Source: a bacterium
Lineage (GTDB): Bacteria > Krumholzibacteriota > Krumholzibacteriia > LZORAL124-64-63
Reading direction: 5' to 3'
Length of the DNA: 64,000 nucleotides
Assembly: GCA_016712675.1 (NCBI GenBank)
Contig: JADJQR010000001.1
Coordinates: forward strand, 124,001-188,000
Of this stretch, positions 17,224 through 26,342 are shown in pieces; position 1 is the stretch's first letter, and the number at the start of each line of letters is the position of its first letter. The notes under the pieces are model-generated. The model was not told the origin of the DNA. It ran no database searches and saw only the letters and a program-made list of their open reading frames with translations. A program made the translations under genes and the position numbers.

Positions 17224-17565
17224 CTAATGCAATAGCCGCCCCAGCAACACGTCTTCGACGTTGCGCCGCGAGTCGATGACCGAAAGCACGAAGACCTGGT
17301 TACCCTCGACTCGATAGATCACCCTCCAGGGAGCCACCACGACTTCCCGGTACTGCGAGATCCCCTGGCTGAGCAATTCCGGGACGACCCGGCCCTGCAT
17401 CGGTGAATGCTTGAGCTTGGCCGTCCTGGCCCGGATCCGGGCCATCACTTTCAGGGCATTGCTCGGGCTATCGTCGGCGATGTAGAGAAGGATTCCCAGC
17501 AGGTCGTTCTCGGCGACAGCGGCCCAAAGGACCTCGAAGGACTTGGACTTCCCGGACTTGGTCAT
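17224..17565 (-). CDS. ParE/RelE-type toxin
   Basis: A 113-residue member of the RelE/ParE toxin superfamily. The pattern VLWAAVAENDLLGILLYIAD, the central RARTAKLKHSPMQGRVVPEL and the end YREVVVAPWRVIYRVEG, then VLSVIDSRR, is typical (PWRVIYR is the conserved strand). ParE members poison gyrase and RelE members cleave mRNA; the sequence looks closer to ParE. It overlaps its antitoxin gene by four bases (ATGA), so the pair is translationally coupled. Confidence 0.85.
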   Translation of the reverse strand: MTKSGKSKSFEVLWAAVAENDLLGILLYIADDSPSNALKVMARIRARTAKLKHSPMQGRVVPELLSQGISQYREVVVAPWRVIYRVEGNQVFVLSVIDSRRNVEDVLLGRLLH

Positions 17566-17831
17566 TTCCCGGCAACCGCTTTGGCGAGCCTGGAAAACAC
17601 CTCGTCGCCGGTGCGGCTGTTGCCCTTGCGGATGTCTTCCTCGCCCTGCGAAATCAGCTTCAGCAGTCCGAGGGCATAGCGCATGTCCTCGTAACTCCTG
17701 GCATCCTGGAGAACCGCGCGAGGCTCCCCGTTCTGAGTGATGATCACGGGTCGCTGGGTGTCATTCACCTGCCGCAGCAGGTCTGCGGCCCGCGTCTTCA
17801 AGTAGGTGACGGGGCGGATGTCTTTCTTCAT
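17562..17831 (-). CDS. Phd/YefM-type antitoxin
   Basis: An 89-residue antitoxin. Residues 1-50 (KDIRPVTYLKTRAADLLRQV, then RPVIITQNGEPRAVLQDARS YED) are the Phd/YefM DNA-binding fold; the C-terminal helices (LLKLISQGEEDIRKG) would wrap the toxin. ATG 17831 starts right at this fold and is preferred over an in-frame start 66 bases upstream. First gene of the pair; it likely represses the shared promoter. Confidence 0.85.
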   Translation of the reverse strand: MKKDIRPVTYLKTRAADLLRQVNDTQRPVIITQNGEPRAVLQDARSYEDMRYALGLLKLISQGEEDIRKGNSRTGDEVFSRLAKAVAGK

Positions 17832-18173
17832 GCTCACGACCGAATCCTCCGGATTGAATGGCTCCAAATATGATACCTTATTCGGGCCGGCGGTCAAGCG
17901 GGCCAGGCCATTGCCAACCTTGGGCTGATGAGCCTGCTAGCCCTCGATTGCCTCGACAGTCAATTCTCGCACCACCGGTTAGAGAAATCAGATGGGGCCG
18001 GAAAGTCACGATTTCGTGAGCGCGTGCGCCGGCGCAAGTGTCCTGCCATCAAAATTCCAGCCGCCGAAGCCCCAAACGAGCGCCGTCGGCATTGGCCGCC
18101 ACCGCCACGCCAAAACTGCAACCACTGGTTGCAGCATTCAGCGGCCCCGGGCCCAAGGCCCCGACCCCGACCC
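17832..18173. other. Intergenic stretch with a palindromic repeat, no gene
   Basis: Left part carries the AT-rich Phd promoter region (AATATGATACC near 17867). 17968-18000 resembles sequence near 17047-17080 (CACCGGTT..GAGAA). 18004-18040 is a palindromic repeat copy. Confidence 0.6.
18004..18040. repeat. Palindromic repeat, single copy
   Basis: AGTCACGATTTCGTGAGCGC precedes the exact core TGCGCCGGCGCA at 18025-18036, followed by AGTG. Confidence 0.75.
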
Positions 18174-19358
18174 TCACCCCACGATCTCCCCCCACAGATC
18201 CCCGCTCCGCAACGGATCGAACGCGCGCACCCCGCGCACGTTGTGGCTGAGCTCGCCGTTGTAGAGCACCACGCCCGGCGCCAGGCGCTCGACGCCGGTG
18301 GCGGCCAGCCGGGCAAGGCCCTTCGTGAAGTCGGGCGAGAACGTGGCGGCGGACTTTATCTCCACAGGCGTGAGCGTGCCCGACTCGCGGATGATGAGGT
18401 CGACCTCATTGCCGTAAGAATCGCGATAGAAGCAGAGGTCAGGCCGCAGGCCGCGGCTGGCGGCGCCCTTGAGGATCTCGGCGATCACGAGGTTCTCGTA
18501 AAGGGCGCCACGCAGCGGGTCGCGCGCCGCCTGCTCGGGGGTGTGGATGCCGAGCAGGAAGGCGGCTAGGCCGACATCGGCGAAGTAGAGCTTCGGCGAC
18601 TTGACCAGGCGCTTGCGGATGTTCGCGGCGTACGGCGGCAGCTCGAAGACGATGTACGAGGCCTTGAGCACCGACAGCCAGTTGCGGATGGTCTGCGCCG
18701 ACACCCCGACGTCGTTGGCCAGGGCGGTGGCGTTGACGAGCTGCCCGACGCGCCCGGCCAGCAGCGTCAGGAACTTCTGGAACACCGACAGGTCGCGCAG
18801 CTGGATCAGGGCGCGCACGTCGCGCTCGACATAGGTCTGCAGGTAGGCGTTGAAGAAGCGCCGCGGGTCGAGCGATTCCTGGTGCACGCGCGGAAAGAAC
18901 CCGCGCACGACCAGTTCGAAAGGCGACGGCGGCGCGCCACCGTATCGGCGCAGTTCGGGCAGCGAGAACGGCCACAGGTTCAGCATCGCGGTGCGGCCGG
19001 CCAGCGACTGGCTGATCGCCTCGTGCAGGAGCGGCTGGTGGCTGCCGGTCAGGATGAACCGCACGCGCGTGCCGGTCAGGGCGGCCTCGTCCACCACGCC
19101 CTGCAGGTACGACAGCAGCGACGGCAGCCGCTGCACTTCGCCGAGGATGCCGCCCTCCGGAAGCCCGGCCAGAAACCCGCGCGGATCCGCCTCGGCGGCG
19201 GCGCGCACGTCCGGGTCCTCGAGGGAGCGGTACGGCAGCTCGGGCAGGGTCATGCGCGCCAGTGTGGTCTTGCCGGACTGGCGCGGGCCCAGCACGGTCA
19301 CGACCGGGTATTCGGCCAGGGCGGCCAGCAGTTCGGGGGTGAGGGCTCGGGTGATCAT
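18174..19358 (-). CDS. AAA_14 ATPase with DUF4143 domain
   Basis: A 394-residue ATPase. Walker A is GPRQSGKTT (residues 24-32). The AAA_14 part runs to about residue 180 (GILGEVQRLPSLLSYLQ, FILTGSHQ sensor strand) and is followed by a winged-helix segment (ALANDVGVSAQTIRNWLSVL) and the DUF4143 PD-(D/E)xK-like end (NEVDLIIRE..TPVEIKSA, residues 315-340), whose D..E.K pattern looks intact. These proteins are very common in mobile and TA-rich regions; their role is not established. The promoter region (19360-19440) is AT-rich. A shredded relative lies at 4245-4930. Confidence 0.85.
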   Translation of the reverse strand: MITRALTPELLAALAEYPVVTVLGPRQSGKTTLARMTLPELPYRSLEDPDVRAAAEADPRGFLAGLPEGGILGEVQRLPSLLSYLQGVVDEAALTGTRVRFILTGSHQPLLHEAISQSLAGRTAMLNLWPFSLPELRRYGGAPPSPFELVVRGFFPRVHQESLDPRRFFNAYLQTYVERDVRALIQLRDLSVFQKFLTLLAGRVGQLVNATALANDVGVSAQTIRNWLSVLKASYIVFELPPYAANIRKRLVKSPKLYFADVGLAAFLLGIHTPEQAARDPLRGALYENLVIAEILKGAASRGLRPDLCFYRDSYGNEVDLIIRESGTLTPVEIKSAATFSPDFTKGLARLAATGVERLAPGVVLYNGELSHNVRGVRAFDPLRSGDLWGEIVG

Positions 19359-19460
19359 GGCCTGATTATATCGGCAAGATGATGCAAATCACAAGTGCAA
19401 ATTGTGTATTACATGATTTTACGGCGGTGGTTGGCGGCGGAAGGCGGCGAACCGGGTCTC

Positions 19461-19480
19461 CGCTTGCGCCGGCGCAAGCG
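19461..19480. repeat. Palindromic repeat, perfect 20-bp palindrome
   Basis: CGCTTGCGCCGGCGCAAGCG, centred on the core TGCGCCGGCGCA; about 100 bases upstream of the DUF4143 ATPase gene. Confidence 0.75.
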
Positions 19481-19494
19481 GATAATGCTTTGTT

Positions 19495-19715
19495 ATGAAT
19501 ATGCTTAGATTCATGGACGGCCGCGCCCCCGTTCGGGTTCGGCCTCAGGCGCCGGCTTCACCCGCTGACGGCTATCTGGACACCAGGGCCGACTGGCTAC
19601 GCCAGCTGAAGCGGTGCCTCAAGAACGTCGGGCAGGAGCTCCTGTACGCGTACGACTTCGGCGACAATTGAGAGCACATTCTGCTGGTCCAGCCCTACCG
19701 CCGCCGCCCCGTCAC
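19495..19715 (+). pseudogene. Remnant of a plasmid pRiA4b ORF-3-like protein
   Basis: The frame opens at ATG 19495 and includes RQLKRCLKNVGQELLYAYDF, then GDN. It stops at TGA 19669-19671, after which EHILLVQPYRR continues in frame. The family normally reads YxYDFGDxWEH, so the stop replaces the conserved Trp codon. Only this central strip of the roughly 180-residue family remains. Non-functional. Confidence 0.6.
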
Positions 19716-20537
19716 ATGATCAAGGTCCAGCTGTGCCCCGGCGAGATAATCGCGTGCACTCAGATCACCCAGCGCAACAACGAACCCGTCGACCGAACGG
19801 TAGCGACCCCGGGGCGGCACCAGCGCCAGCCATTTCGCGAGATGCTCGTGCCAGCCAGCGCCGTCGAAGACGTTATCACCGTCGCTGAGAATGAACATGA
19901 AGACCAGATCGATGTTCGCGGATCCCCACGAAGGACTGGCCGCGACGCGAATCTCCCTCAGGCTTCGCAGCGCCACGCCTTCTGCGGTGCCCTTGTCGTG
20001 CTTCCCGACAAGACGTGCCTGGAGCCCGGCCGCGAAATCGGAGAAGTCGTCGGGAAACGCAAACCTGGCCCGGTTTCTCGCCAGGGCCTGCGCAAACCGT
20101 GACGCGTCCTCTTCGGTGGCACAGCCGCGAACGCGGGACAGCGAAGCGAGCACGGCCTTCTCGACGGTCATTGACCGATCGAGGTCCGCGATGAGGCGCA
20201 GCGAGGAAACCCCCGGTAAGAAAGCATAGCGCGGCCGCCGTCCGCGCTCGACTTCCCCGACCACGCCAGCGGGCACCTCAACCAACGGTGCGACCACGAC
20301 GAACGGACGGTCGCGCCAGTTGCGGACGATGTCGCAGGTCTGCGTCAGGACCACCAGGCCGGCCTCGGGCGTCTCGAAAATGTCCGCACCGTCGGCCATC
20401 GCAGATGCGGCCTCGGAGGTCAGCGGTCGCGCCGGGGAGAAGCGATGCATGAACCAGTGCTCGCCGACCACACAATCGCCCTGACGCCATTCGGACAGCG
20501 CCGCGTCGAGGTCATCCAGGTCGGCACGGTCGTTCAC
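19695..20537 (-). CDS. Third gene of the TIGR04255 operon, unknown function
   Basis: A 280-residue protein with no signal peptide. Recognisable stretches are QGDCVVGEHWFMHRF, GLVVLTQTCDIVRNWRDRPF and a hydrophobic pair WGSANIDLVFMFILSDGDN. Homologues known to me by pattern carry the same QTCDIVR core and sit beside HTH and TIGR04255 genes, but none has a described activity. Its start overlaps the stop of the HTH gene by four bases, so it is translationally coupled. It is a candidate effector or sensor of a three-part system; this is inference from order only. Confidence 0.7.
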   Translation of the reverse strand: MNDRADLDDLDAALSEWRQGDCVVGEHWFMHRFSPARPLTSEAASAMADGADIFETPEAGLVVLTQTCDIVRNWRDRPFVVVAPLVEVPAGVVGEVERGRRPRYAFLPGVSSLRLIADLDRSMTVEKAVLASLSRVRGCATEEDASRFAQALARNRARFAFPDDFSDFAAGLQARLVGKHDKGTAEGVALRSLREIRVAASPSWGSANIDLVFMFILSDGDNVFDGAGWHEHLAKWLALVPPRGRYRSVDGFVVALGDLSARDYLAGAQLDLDHVTGRRR

Positions 20538-21199
20538 GGCGCCTTCTTGATCTTCACGGACCGACCGGCCCGGGAGCGGCCCGCGTTGCGGTGGGCCGTA
20601 TCGTGCACCGCGTCGACCAGGCGATCAGGAGAAGGCGGCGCCCACAGCGGGTGCGCGACGGCGTTGAACGGAGGAGGTGCGCCGCCGCCGCCGCCCTCGC
20701 CGAGCCACGACATGACCTCCCGTCGGCGACCTTCAGCCAGGAGGTCGAGTGGCGACGCTCCGTCGATGAGCATCGACGTCAACGCCGCCCGGGTGGCCGT
20801 GCCCGCCCCGCGATCGATGAAGCGGATGACGTGAAGCAGACCGTTCAACACCTCTTGGTGTGATGAGTTCATCGGCTTGCCGCTGGCCCAGAAGTGGACG
20901 CTGCGGCGCGAGACGCCGAAGAGCCCGGCGAGTTCCTCCCAGGTGAGGCCGCTCCGCCGGCGAAGCTCCTGGACGGCGGCTGCCTGTGAGGCCTCCGGCT
21001 GCGCGAGCATGACCCCGCTGTTGGTCTGCGCGGGCGCATACAACTCCAGCGGGACCATCATGCGCGCCGACGCCGAGGTGCCGGTGGCGAGGCTGCCGCA
21101 GACCGAGATGAGCAGGTCCTGGGCGTGGCGGAGGATCCCGTCGCCCGAGGTGCCGCGCGGTAGAGACAGCGGCGGAAACGTGGCCGTCAGGCTGCTCAT
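20534..21199 (-). CDS. Helix-turn-helix regulator-like protein, middle gene of the TIGR04255 operon
   Basis: A 221-residue protein. Residues 78-125 (VQELRRRSGLTWEELAGLFG, then VSRRSVHFWASGKPMNSSHQ) form a clear XRE/MerR-like helix-turn-helix. The N-terminal 75 residues are low-complexity and the C-terminal 90 residues include a Gly-rich tract (GEGGGGGAPPP) that may be a linker. It overlaps both neighbours by four bases. It is probably a DNA-binding component that could control the operon. Confidence 0.75.
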   Translation of the reverse strand: MSSLTATFPPLSLPRGTSGDGILRHAQDLLISVCGSLATGTSASARMMVPLELYAPAQTNSGVMLAQPEASQAAAVQELRRRSGLTWEELAGLFGVSRRSVHFWASGKPMNSSHQEVLNGLLHVIRFIDRGAGTATRAALTSMLIDGASPLDLLAEGRRREVMSWLGEGGGGGAPPPFNAVAHPLWAPPSPDRLVDAVHDTAHRNAGRSRAGRSVKIKKAP

Positions 21200-22002
21200 G
21201 CCAGGCCTCCGTAGCGCCGGAGAAACTCATCGGTGACAGCCCAGCGGAAGAGCGCGTAGCTTCGCTCGGCGCAGAAGCGGGCCTGCGACACGATCCCATC
21301 CGTCACGAACGGGCGAGGAACTTCGCTGAAGGTGTCGAGATCGAGGACCCAGCTGCGCTCGTCGAGCGGGTCGATGGCCGCGGGATCGAATGTGCCGCCG
21401 GCGGGCAGCAGTCCCCAGCGGGTGCGCATCCTGGTGGCCTGGTCCGGTATGTCGAAGAGCGCCTCGCTGATGGAGACCAGCGCTGATGGGCCGACGGCGG
21501 TGGCGGCGACGCCGAGCATCTCGAAGCGTACCAACCTGTCGATGCTGTCGAGCGATTCCCCGGTCAGGCGATCGATATACCGCACCCCGAGACGATCGAC
21601 GGTCTGTGGAGCGATGCGCCTTTCGAGCGCGCCGACGACTTCCTCGAGGCGCTCCAGGAGGTTGCCGCGGCTTTCGTAGTTCGTGGTCTCGATGGCCACG
21701 AAATCCGATGCCAGCGACACGCGCCAGCGATCATCGGTGCTGCTGAAGCGCCAGGTGACGCTTGGCGGCATCTGCGTGGGGCCGTCGGGCCCCAGCACGA
21801 ATCCGCGCGTTTGTTCCGCCCTCAGCACGGGGTAGCTGCCGCGGATGTCCTCTTGGAACGGTGCCACGAAGTCGCGCTTCTCGATCGACAGGATCGAGGG
21901 GAAGCGGACCTGCACGATGACCCGCACCAGGGGCGCATTCGGGAGTGGCACCTCGGCCGGGAGGGGAGAGGTCAGCGGATTGTCCCGTGGGCTCATGGTC
22001 AT
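21196..22002 (-). CDS. TIGR04255 family protein
   Basis: A 268-residue protein. It opens with the family hallmark NAPLVRVIVQVRFPSIL (residues 21-40), continues with VTWRFSSTDDRWRVSLASDF, VAIET and RIAPQTVDRLGVRYID, and ends in an alpha/beta C-terminus (FCAERSYALFRWAVTDEFLR). TIGR04255 members are sporadically distributed and uncharacterised. The start at 22002 follows GAAAGGCAG, the same binding-site sequence as the GIY-YIG gene. First gene of a three-gene leftward operon in which each gene overlaps the next by ATGA. Confidence 0.8.
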   Translation of the reverse strand: MTMSPRDNPLTSPLPAEVPLPNAPLVRVIVQVRFPSILSIEKRDFVAPFQEDIRGSYPVLRAEQTRGFVLGPDGPTQMPPSVTWRFSSTDDRWRVSLASDFVAIETTNYESRGNLLERLEEVVGALERRIAPQTVDRLGVRYIDRLTGESLDSIDRLVRFEMLGVAATAVGPSALVSISEALFDIPDQATRMRTRWGLLPAGGTFDPAAIDPLDERSWVLDLDTFSEVPRPFVTDGIVSQARFCAERSYALFRWAVTDEFLRRYGGLA

Positions 22003-22668
22003 GAGCTGCCTTTCGGCGCCAAGAGTGTGAAGTGTTGTGTGAAGTGCATGACTTGTACCATGGATCAAGGTGCGGGTTCCAGAGAAATCGGCGAGGGCCC
22101 CAGAGGTCGGGCCGGGATGGTCTAATAATCTGATAATATATTCAAATGAAACAAATTACATGTCAGATAAGGCGCAATTGCGGCGTCGAGCCCCGGCGTC
22201 TGGAGCCCGACGACCGAGCCCGAGGAGCCGCGGCGGCGACCCGGCACGGAGAGACCGTCGGCATCGGGAATTGACGCCTGCGGTCCGAATGACTCCGTGC
22301 GGCGAACGTTTGGCAGCCGTGCCCCAATGCGCGACCTGCGGGCCGAGGTGAGCCACGATTTCGCGACCGCTTGCATCGGAACCATAGAGAAGCCGGACCA
22401 ATTTGATCAATGGCCCCAAATTGGCCAATCTGGGCACATATCTTGAGCCCAGAATGCGACTGTGTTTGTATCTTGCTGTAAAACAAGACAGTTGTCGCAA
22501 TGATGAAACCACGATCAATAATAGAATCAGCCCGCGGCTGCCGCCCGTATCCTGCTTTCGCAGCGAACATCTGGCCTTCCAAGATCATGGACTCCCACCC
22601 CCCACCCAAAGTACGATCCCCCCAGATACGCACAGGCCCATCGGCACCCAGCCGGGCAGGTTATCCGC
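22003..22668. other. Long intergenic stretch, no convincing gene
   Basis: 22120-22170 is AT-rich (CTAATAATCTGATAATATAT) and is the likely promoter region of the TIGR04255 operon. 22346-22380 is a worn half copy of the palindromic repeat (GCCACGATTTCGCGACCGC then TTGCATCGG). 22440-22530 is another AT-richer patch upstream of the MazG-like gene. The open frames look random. Confidence 0.6.
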
Positions 22669-23010
22669 ATGACACAAGATCTCGCCCACCTGACCTCGAG
22701 AATCCTCGCCTTCCGCGACGCCCGCTCCTGGCGCCCCTTCCACACCCCCAAGGACCTGGCCCTGGCCCTCAACATCGAGGCCGGCGAGCTGGCCGAGCTC
22801 TTCCTCTGGAAGACGGAAGCCGAAGCCACGGGGATGGCGGCGGACTCGGTCGGGCGCACGGCCATCGCTGATGAGCTTGCCGACGTCACGATCTACGCCC
22901 TGCTCCTGGCCCACCACTACGGCATCGACCTGGGAGAGGCGGTCGTGCCAAGCTGGAGCCAAGCTGGAGTCGCCGCGCAGCATCGAGTCATTCTCTTGCG
23001 CGGCAACTGA
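22669..23010 (+). CDS. MazG-like nucleotide pyrophosphohydrolase, damaged C-terminus
   Basis: All-alpha NTP-PPase fold, expected to hydrolyse (d)NTPs to NMP and pyrophosphate. The first 90 residues are typical of the RS21-C6/dCTPase-like group: RSWRPFHTPKDLALALNIEA, then EAGELAELFLW (ExxE) and ADELADVTIYALLLAHHYGI (ExxD) supply the four metal-binding acids. After DLGEAV the sequence goes wrong: CCAAGCTGGAG is present twice in a row (22949-22970), which shifts the expected RAKLE frame, so the last 20 residues are unrelated to the family. The fold core could still form. It lies 107 bases upstream of the restriction cluster. Confidence 0.75.
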   Translation: MTQDLAHLTSRILAFRDARSWRPFHTPKDLALALNIEAGELAELFLWKTEAEATGMAADSVGRTAIADELADVTIYALLLAHHYGIDLGEAVVPSWSQAGVAAQHRVILLRGN

Positions 23011-23117
23011 TTACGCGGTATGCTCCCTCCGCAACCGTTCCATGAGCGTGGCCGACATTCAAGAGGTCCTACAACAGCGGCAAATGTCTGAGGACGGGAT
23101 AACGAGGCGCTACCACA

Positions 23118-26100
23118 ATGAGGCTCGTCCGCAACTCAGGAACCGACCGCGTCATCGACTTGATTCGACCGTATCTAGGGTCGGGCAACCAACTTGACGC
23201 AGTGACTCGTGCGTTTTCCCTGCATGCATTCGCTGAGATCCAGCCCTTTCTGGCTCGAATCAGCAAGAGTCGGCTTCTGCTTCCCCATACGGCGGATGGT
23301 CTGGAGGTGCTAGGAACCTCAGCTGATCGCGGTGCTCGCAACCGTCTTCAGACACGCTGGCTGGCGAATCAAGTGGCGAAATGGATCGAAGAGAAGGCCG
23401 AAGTTCGATCTACTGGTGGGCCTGTGCCACAGGGAGCATTTGTACTTCGCGACGGGGGTGGCCGAGCCGCTCAGGCAATGCTGGGGTCCCTGGCCTTCAG
23501 TACCGATGGTTTGGGAGTCGCCCCCGGGAACCCGATGAGCCTGATACAAGCCACCGAAGCGGCTGAAGAGGCAGAGTCGATCGCTCAGTGGTTTGAGGAC
23601 CAGTGGGCTGCGCGTGCGGGCCACGGTGGAGCCAAGACTGAGTTGATTGAGGCTCTTCGTGCGATTGGGCAGGACCGGGACCCGTATTTGATCTACGTTC
23701 TCATTCTCCAGCACCTCTTCCACGAACGCGGAGATCAGCTCGACGAAGAGCAGATCGTCAAGTCGGCAACCGGAATCCGCAACACGGTCGTCTGGCGGAA
23801 GCTATTCAAGTTTCAGCGGGACGGGGTCGTCGGGGCCATCGACAAGCTGAACCGATTCGGGGGATGCATCATTGCGGACAGCGTCGGCCTCGGGAAAACC
23901 TTCGAGGCCCTCGCCATCATCAAGTACCACGAGCTGCGCAACGATCGCGTGCTGGTACTCGTGCCGAAACGGCTGCGGGACAACTGGACGCTCTACAAGG
24001 CGAACGATCGCCGCAATTTCCTGGCGGCCGACCGCTTCAATTACGACGTTCTGAACCACACCGACCTCTCACGCGACGGCGGACTCTCGGGTGATATTGC
24101 TCTTGCCCATGTCAACTGGGGCAACTACGACCTCGTCGTCATCGACGAATCCCACAACTTTCGCAACAAGCGCACTCCCCAGAAGGGGGGCGAAACTCGC
24201 TATGACCGGCTGATGCGCAAGATCATTCGCGAGGGCGTAAAGACTCGGGTACTGATGCTCTCGGCAACGCCGGTGAACAACCGAATGGCTGATCTGCGCA
24301 ACCAGATCGTTTTCGCCACGGAGGGGGACGACGCCGCGTTGCTGGAGCACGGCATCGGCAGCATCGACAGCACGACGCGACTGGCCCAAAAACAGTTCAA
24401 TCGCTGGCTCGATCTGGAAGAGGGGGAGCGGACGCCGTCGCGTCTGGTCGAGATGCTCGGATTCGACTACTTCACGCTCCTGGATCTGCTCACCATCGCC
24501 CGTTCGCGCAAGCACATCGAGAAGTACTACGGCCTCAGTGAAACCGGACGCTTCCCGGATCGCCTGCGGCCGATCAACATCAAGGCGGACGTGGACCGGA
24601 GCGGGGCGTTCCCGGCCATAAGGAATATCAACCTCGAGATCAGGCGCCTCAACCTCGCCGCCTATGCGCCCCTGCGTTACGTGTTGCCGCAGAAGCAGGA
24701 AGTCTACGATAAGAAATATAGCACCGAGGTCAAGGGGGGCACGGGGTTCTTCCGTCAGGTTGACCGGGAAGAGAGCCTGATCCACCTGCTTCGGGTCAAC
24801 GTGCTCAAGCGCATGGAAAGTTCGGTGTTCTCCTTCGCGCTGACCATCGAGCGCCAGCTCCGCGATGTGGAGGCGACCCTCTCCCGAATCGACGAACAGG
24901 CCGAGGAACTGGAAGAGATCGACATCGAGGACGTGGACCTGGAGGACCCGGCGTTCGAGAGCCTTCTGGTCGGGCGTAAGGTCAAGGTTCTATTGCAGGA
25001 CGTGGATCTCCTGCGGTGGCGCCAGGACCTGGTCGAGGATCGCAACCGCTTGGCAACCCTACTCGCCGCCGCACGCGAGGTGGGGGCGAGCCGGGACGCC
25101 AAGCTCGAGGCCCTGCGCCAGATGATCGCGGACAAATGCCGGAATCCGATCAACCCGGGTAATCGCAAGCTGGTCGTGTTCACGGCCTTCGCAGACACAG
25201 CTCGGTACCTCTATGAGCAACTTGCTCCATGGGCGAAAACGTCGCTCAAGATAGAGAGCGCACTTGTCACCGGGGCAGGTAGCAACCAGACGACCTTGCG
25301 CGGGCTTCGCCGGGATCTCGGCTCCATCCTGACGGCGTTCTCGCCTCGTGCCAAGGAGCGTCCTGCGGACTTGGCCGGCGACGGCGATCTCGACCTCTTG
25401 ATCGCAACGGATTGCATCTCGGAGGGGCAGAATCTTCAGGATTGCGATTGGCTCATCAACTACGACATCCACTGGAATCCTGTGCGCATCATCCAGCGTT
25501 TCGGCCGCATCGATCGGATCGGTTCGGCCAACGAGCGGATCCAGCTCGTGAACTTCTGGCCGAACATGGAACTCGAGGAGTACATCAACCTCGAGCAGCG
25601 GGTGAGCGGGCGGATGGTGCTGCTCGATATCTCGGCCACGGGCGAGGAAAACCTGATCGAGCAGCAGTCCGGCAATCCGATGAACGACTTGGAGTACCGC
25701 CGCAAGCAGCTTCTGAAGCTCCAGGATGCGGTGATCGACCTGGAAGACCTATCCACCGGCGTTTCCATCGCCGACCTCACGCTCACGGACTTCCGCATCG
25801 ACCTGGCCGAATTCCGCAAGGCCCACCCCGACGAACTCGAGGAGCTTCCGCTGGGGACCTTTGCCGTCACCACCAGCCCAGAGGCGGAGATCCCTCCCGG
25901 TATCGTTTTCTGTCTGCGTGCCGAGGACGAAGCCGGTGCACGGATCCCGGATGGTGGCTATCCATTGGCTCCCCATTATCTGGTGCATGTCGGCGAAGAC
26001 GGCGCCGTGTTGTTGGGGTACACGCAAGCCAAGCAGGTCCTGGATCGGCTCAAGCGCACTTGCCTCGGTCGGGATCTGCCCGACGCCGGCGCCTGTGCGC

Positions 26101-26342
26101 ATTTCGACCGCGCCACGAAGGGCGGCGAGGACATGCGCCACCCTCAAGGCTTGTTGGCCGCGGCGGTGGCCTCCATCGCGGGCAAGACCGAGGAGCGCGC
26201 GATAGAGAGCCTGTTCCTCCCCGGCGGCACCCATGCCTTCAAGGGCGAATTCGCCGGTATCGGAGATTTCGAGGTGGTGGCGTTCCTGGTGATATTGCCG
26301 GCTGAACCCACATCCGACCGGCAGGGAGGGACGGCCCAATGA
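23118..26342 (+). CDS. SNF2/DEAD-like helicase with PLD-like N-terminus
   Basis: A 1,074-residue helicase, first gene of a restriction-type operon. Residues 1-210 resemble the PLD-like region of such helicases (GAFVLRDG, AMLGSLAFSTDGLG). The helicase core has Walker A IIADSVGLGKTFEALA (about 250), Walker B VVIDESHNF (about 340), motif III LMLSATPVNN (about 380), and C-terminal motifs V/VI LLIATDCISEGQNLQ and WNPVRIIQRFGRIDRIGS (about 760-800). The C-terminal 250 residues are specific to this group. It probably translocates on DNA and works with the Mod/Res pair. Its stop overlaps the next small frame (ATGA). Confidence 0.85.
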   Translation: MRLVRNSGTDRVIDLIRPYLGSGNQLDAVTRAFSLHAFAEIQPFLARISKSRLLLPHTADGLEVLGTSADRGARNRLQTRWLANQVAKWIEEKAEVRSTGGPVPQGAFVLRDGGGRAAQAMLGSLAFSTDGLGVAPGNPMSLIQATEAAEEAESIAQWFEDQWAARAGHGGAKTELIEALRAIGQDRDPYLIYVLILQHLFHERGDQLDEEQIVKSATGIRNTVVWRKLFKFQRDGVVGAIDKLNRFGGCIIADSVGLGKTFEALAIIKYHELRNDRVLVLVPKRLRDNWTLYKANDRRNFLAADRFNYDVLNHTDLSRDGGLSGDIALAHVNWGNYDLVVIDESHNFRNKRTPQKGGETRYDRLMRKIIREGVKTRVLMLSATPVNNRMADLRNQIVFATEGDDAALLEHGIGSIDSTTRLAQKQFNRWLDLEEGERTPSRLVEMLGFDYFTLLDLLTIARSRKHIEKYYGLSETGRFPDRLRPINIKADVDRSGAFPAIRNINLEIRRLNLAAYAPLRYVLPQKQEVYDKKYSTEVKGGTGFFRQVDREESLIHLLRVNVLKRMESSVFSFALTIERQLRDVEATLSRIDEQAEELEEIDIEDVDLEDPAFESLLVGRKVKVLLQDVDLLRWRQDLVEDRNRLATLLAAAREVGASRDAKLEALRQMIADKCRNPINPGNRKLVVFTAFADTARYLYEQLAPWAKTSLKIESALVTGAGSNQTTLRGLRRDLGSILTAFSPRAKERPADLAGDGDLDLLIATDCISEGQNLQDCDWLINYDIHWNPVRIIQRFGRIDRIGSANERIQLVNFWPNMELEEYINLEQRVSGRMVLLDISATGEENLIEQQSGNPMNDLEYRRKQLLKLQDAVIDLEDLSTGVSIADLTLTDFRIDLAEFRKAHPDELEELPLGTFAVTTSPEAEIPPGIVFCLRAEDEAGARIPDGGYPLAPHYLVHVGEDGAVLLGYTQAKQVLDRLKRTCLGRDLPDAGACAHFDRATKGGEDMRHPQGLLAAAVASIAGKTEERAIESLFLPGGTHAFKGEFAGIGDFEVVAFLVILPAEPTSDRQGGTAQ

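Noticed and set aside
16697-17227. 176-codon rightward frame between AbiE and ParE
   Set aside because: It reads through two repeat elements and a terminator hairpin and resembles no protein.
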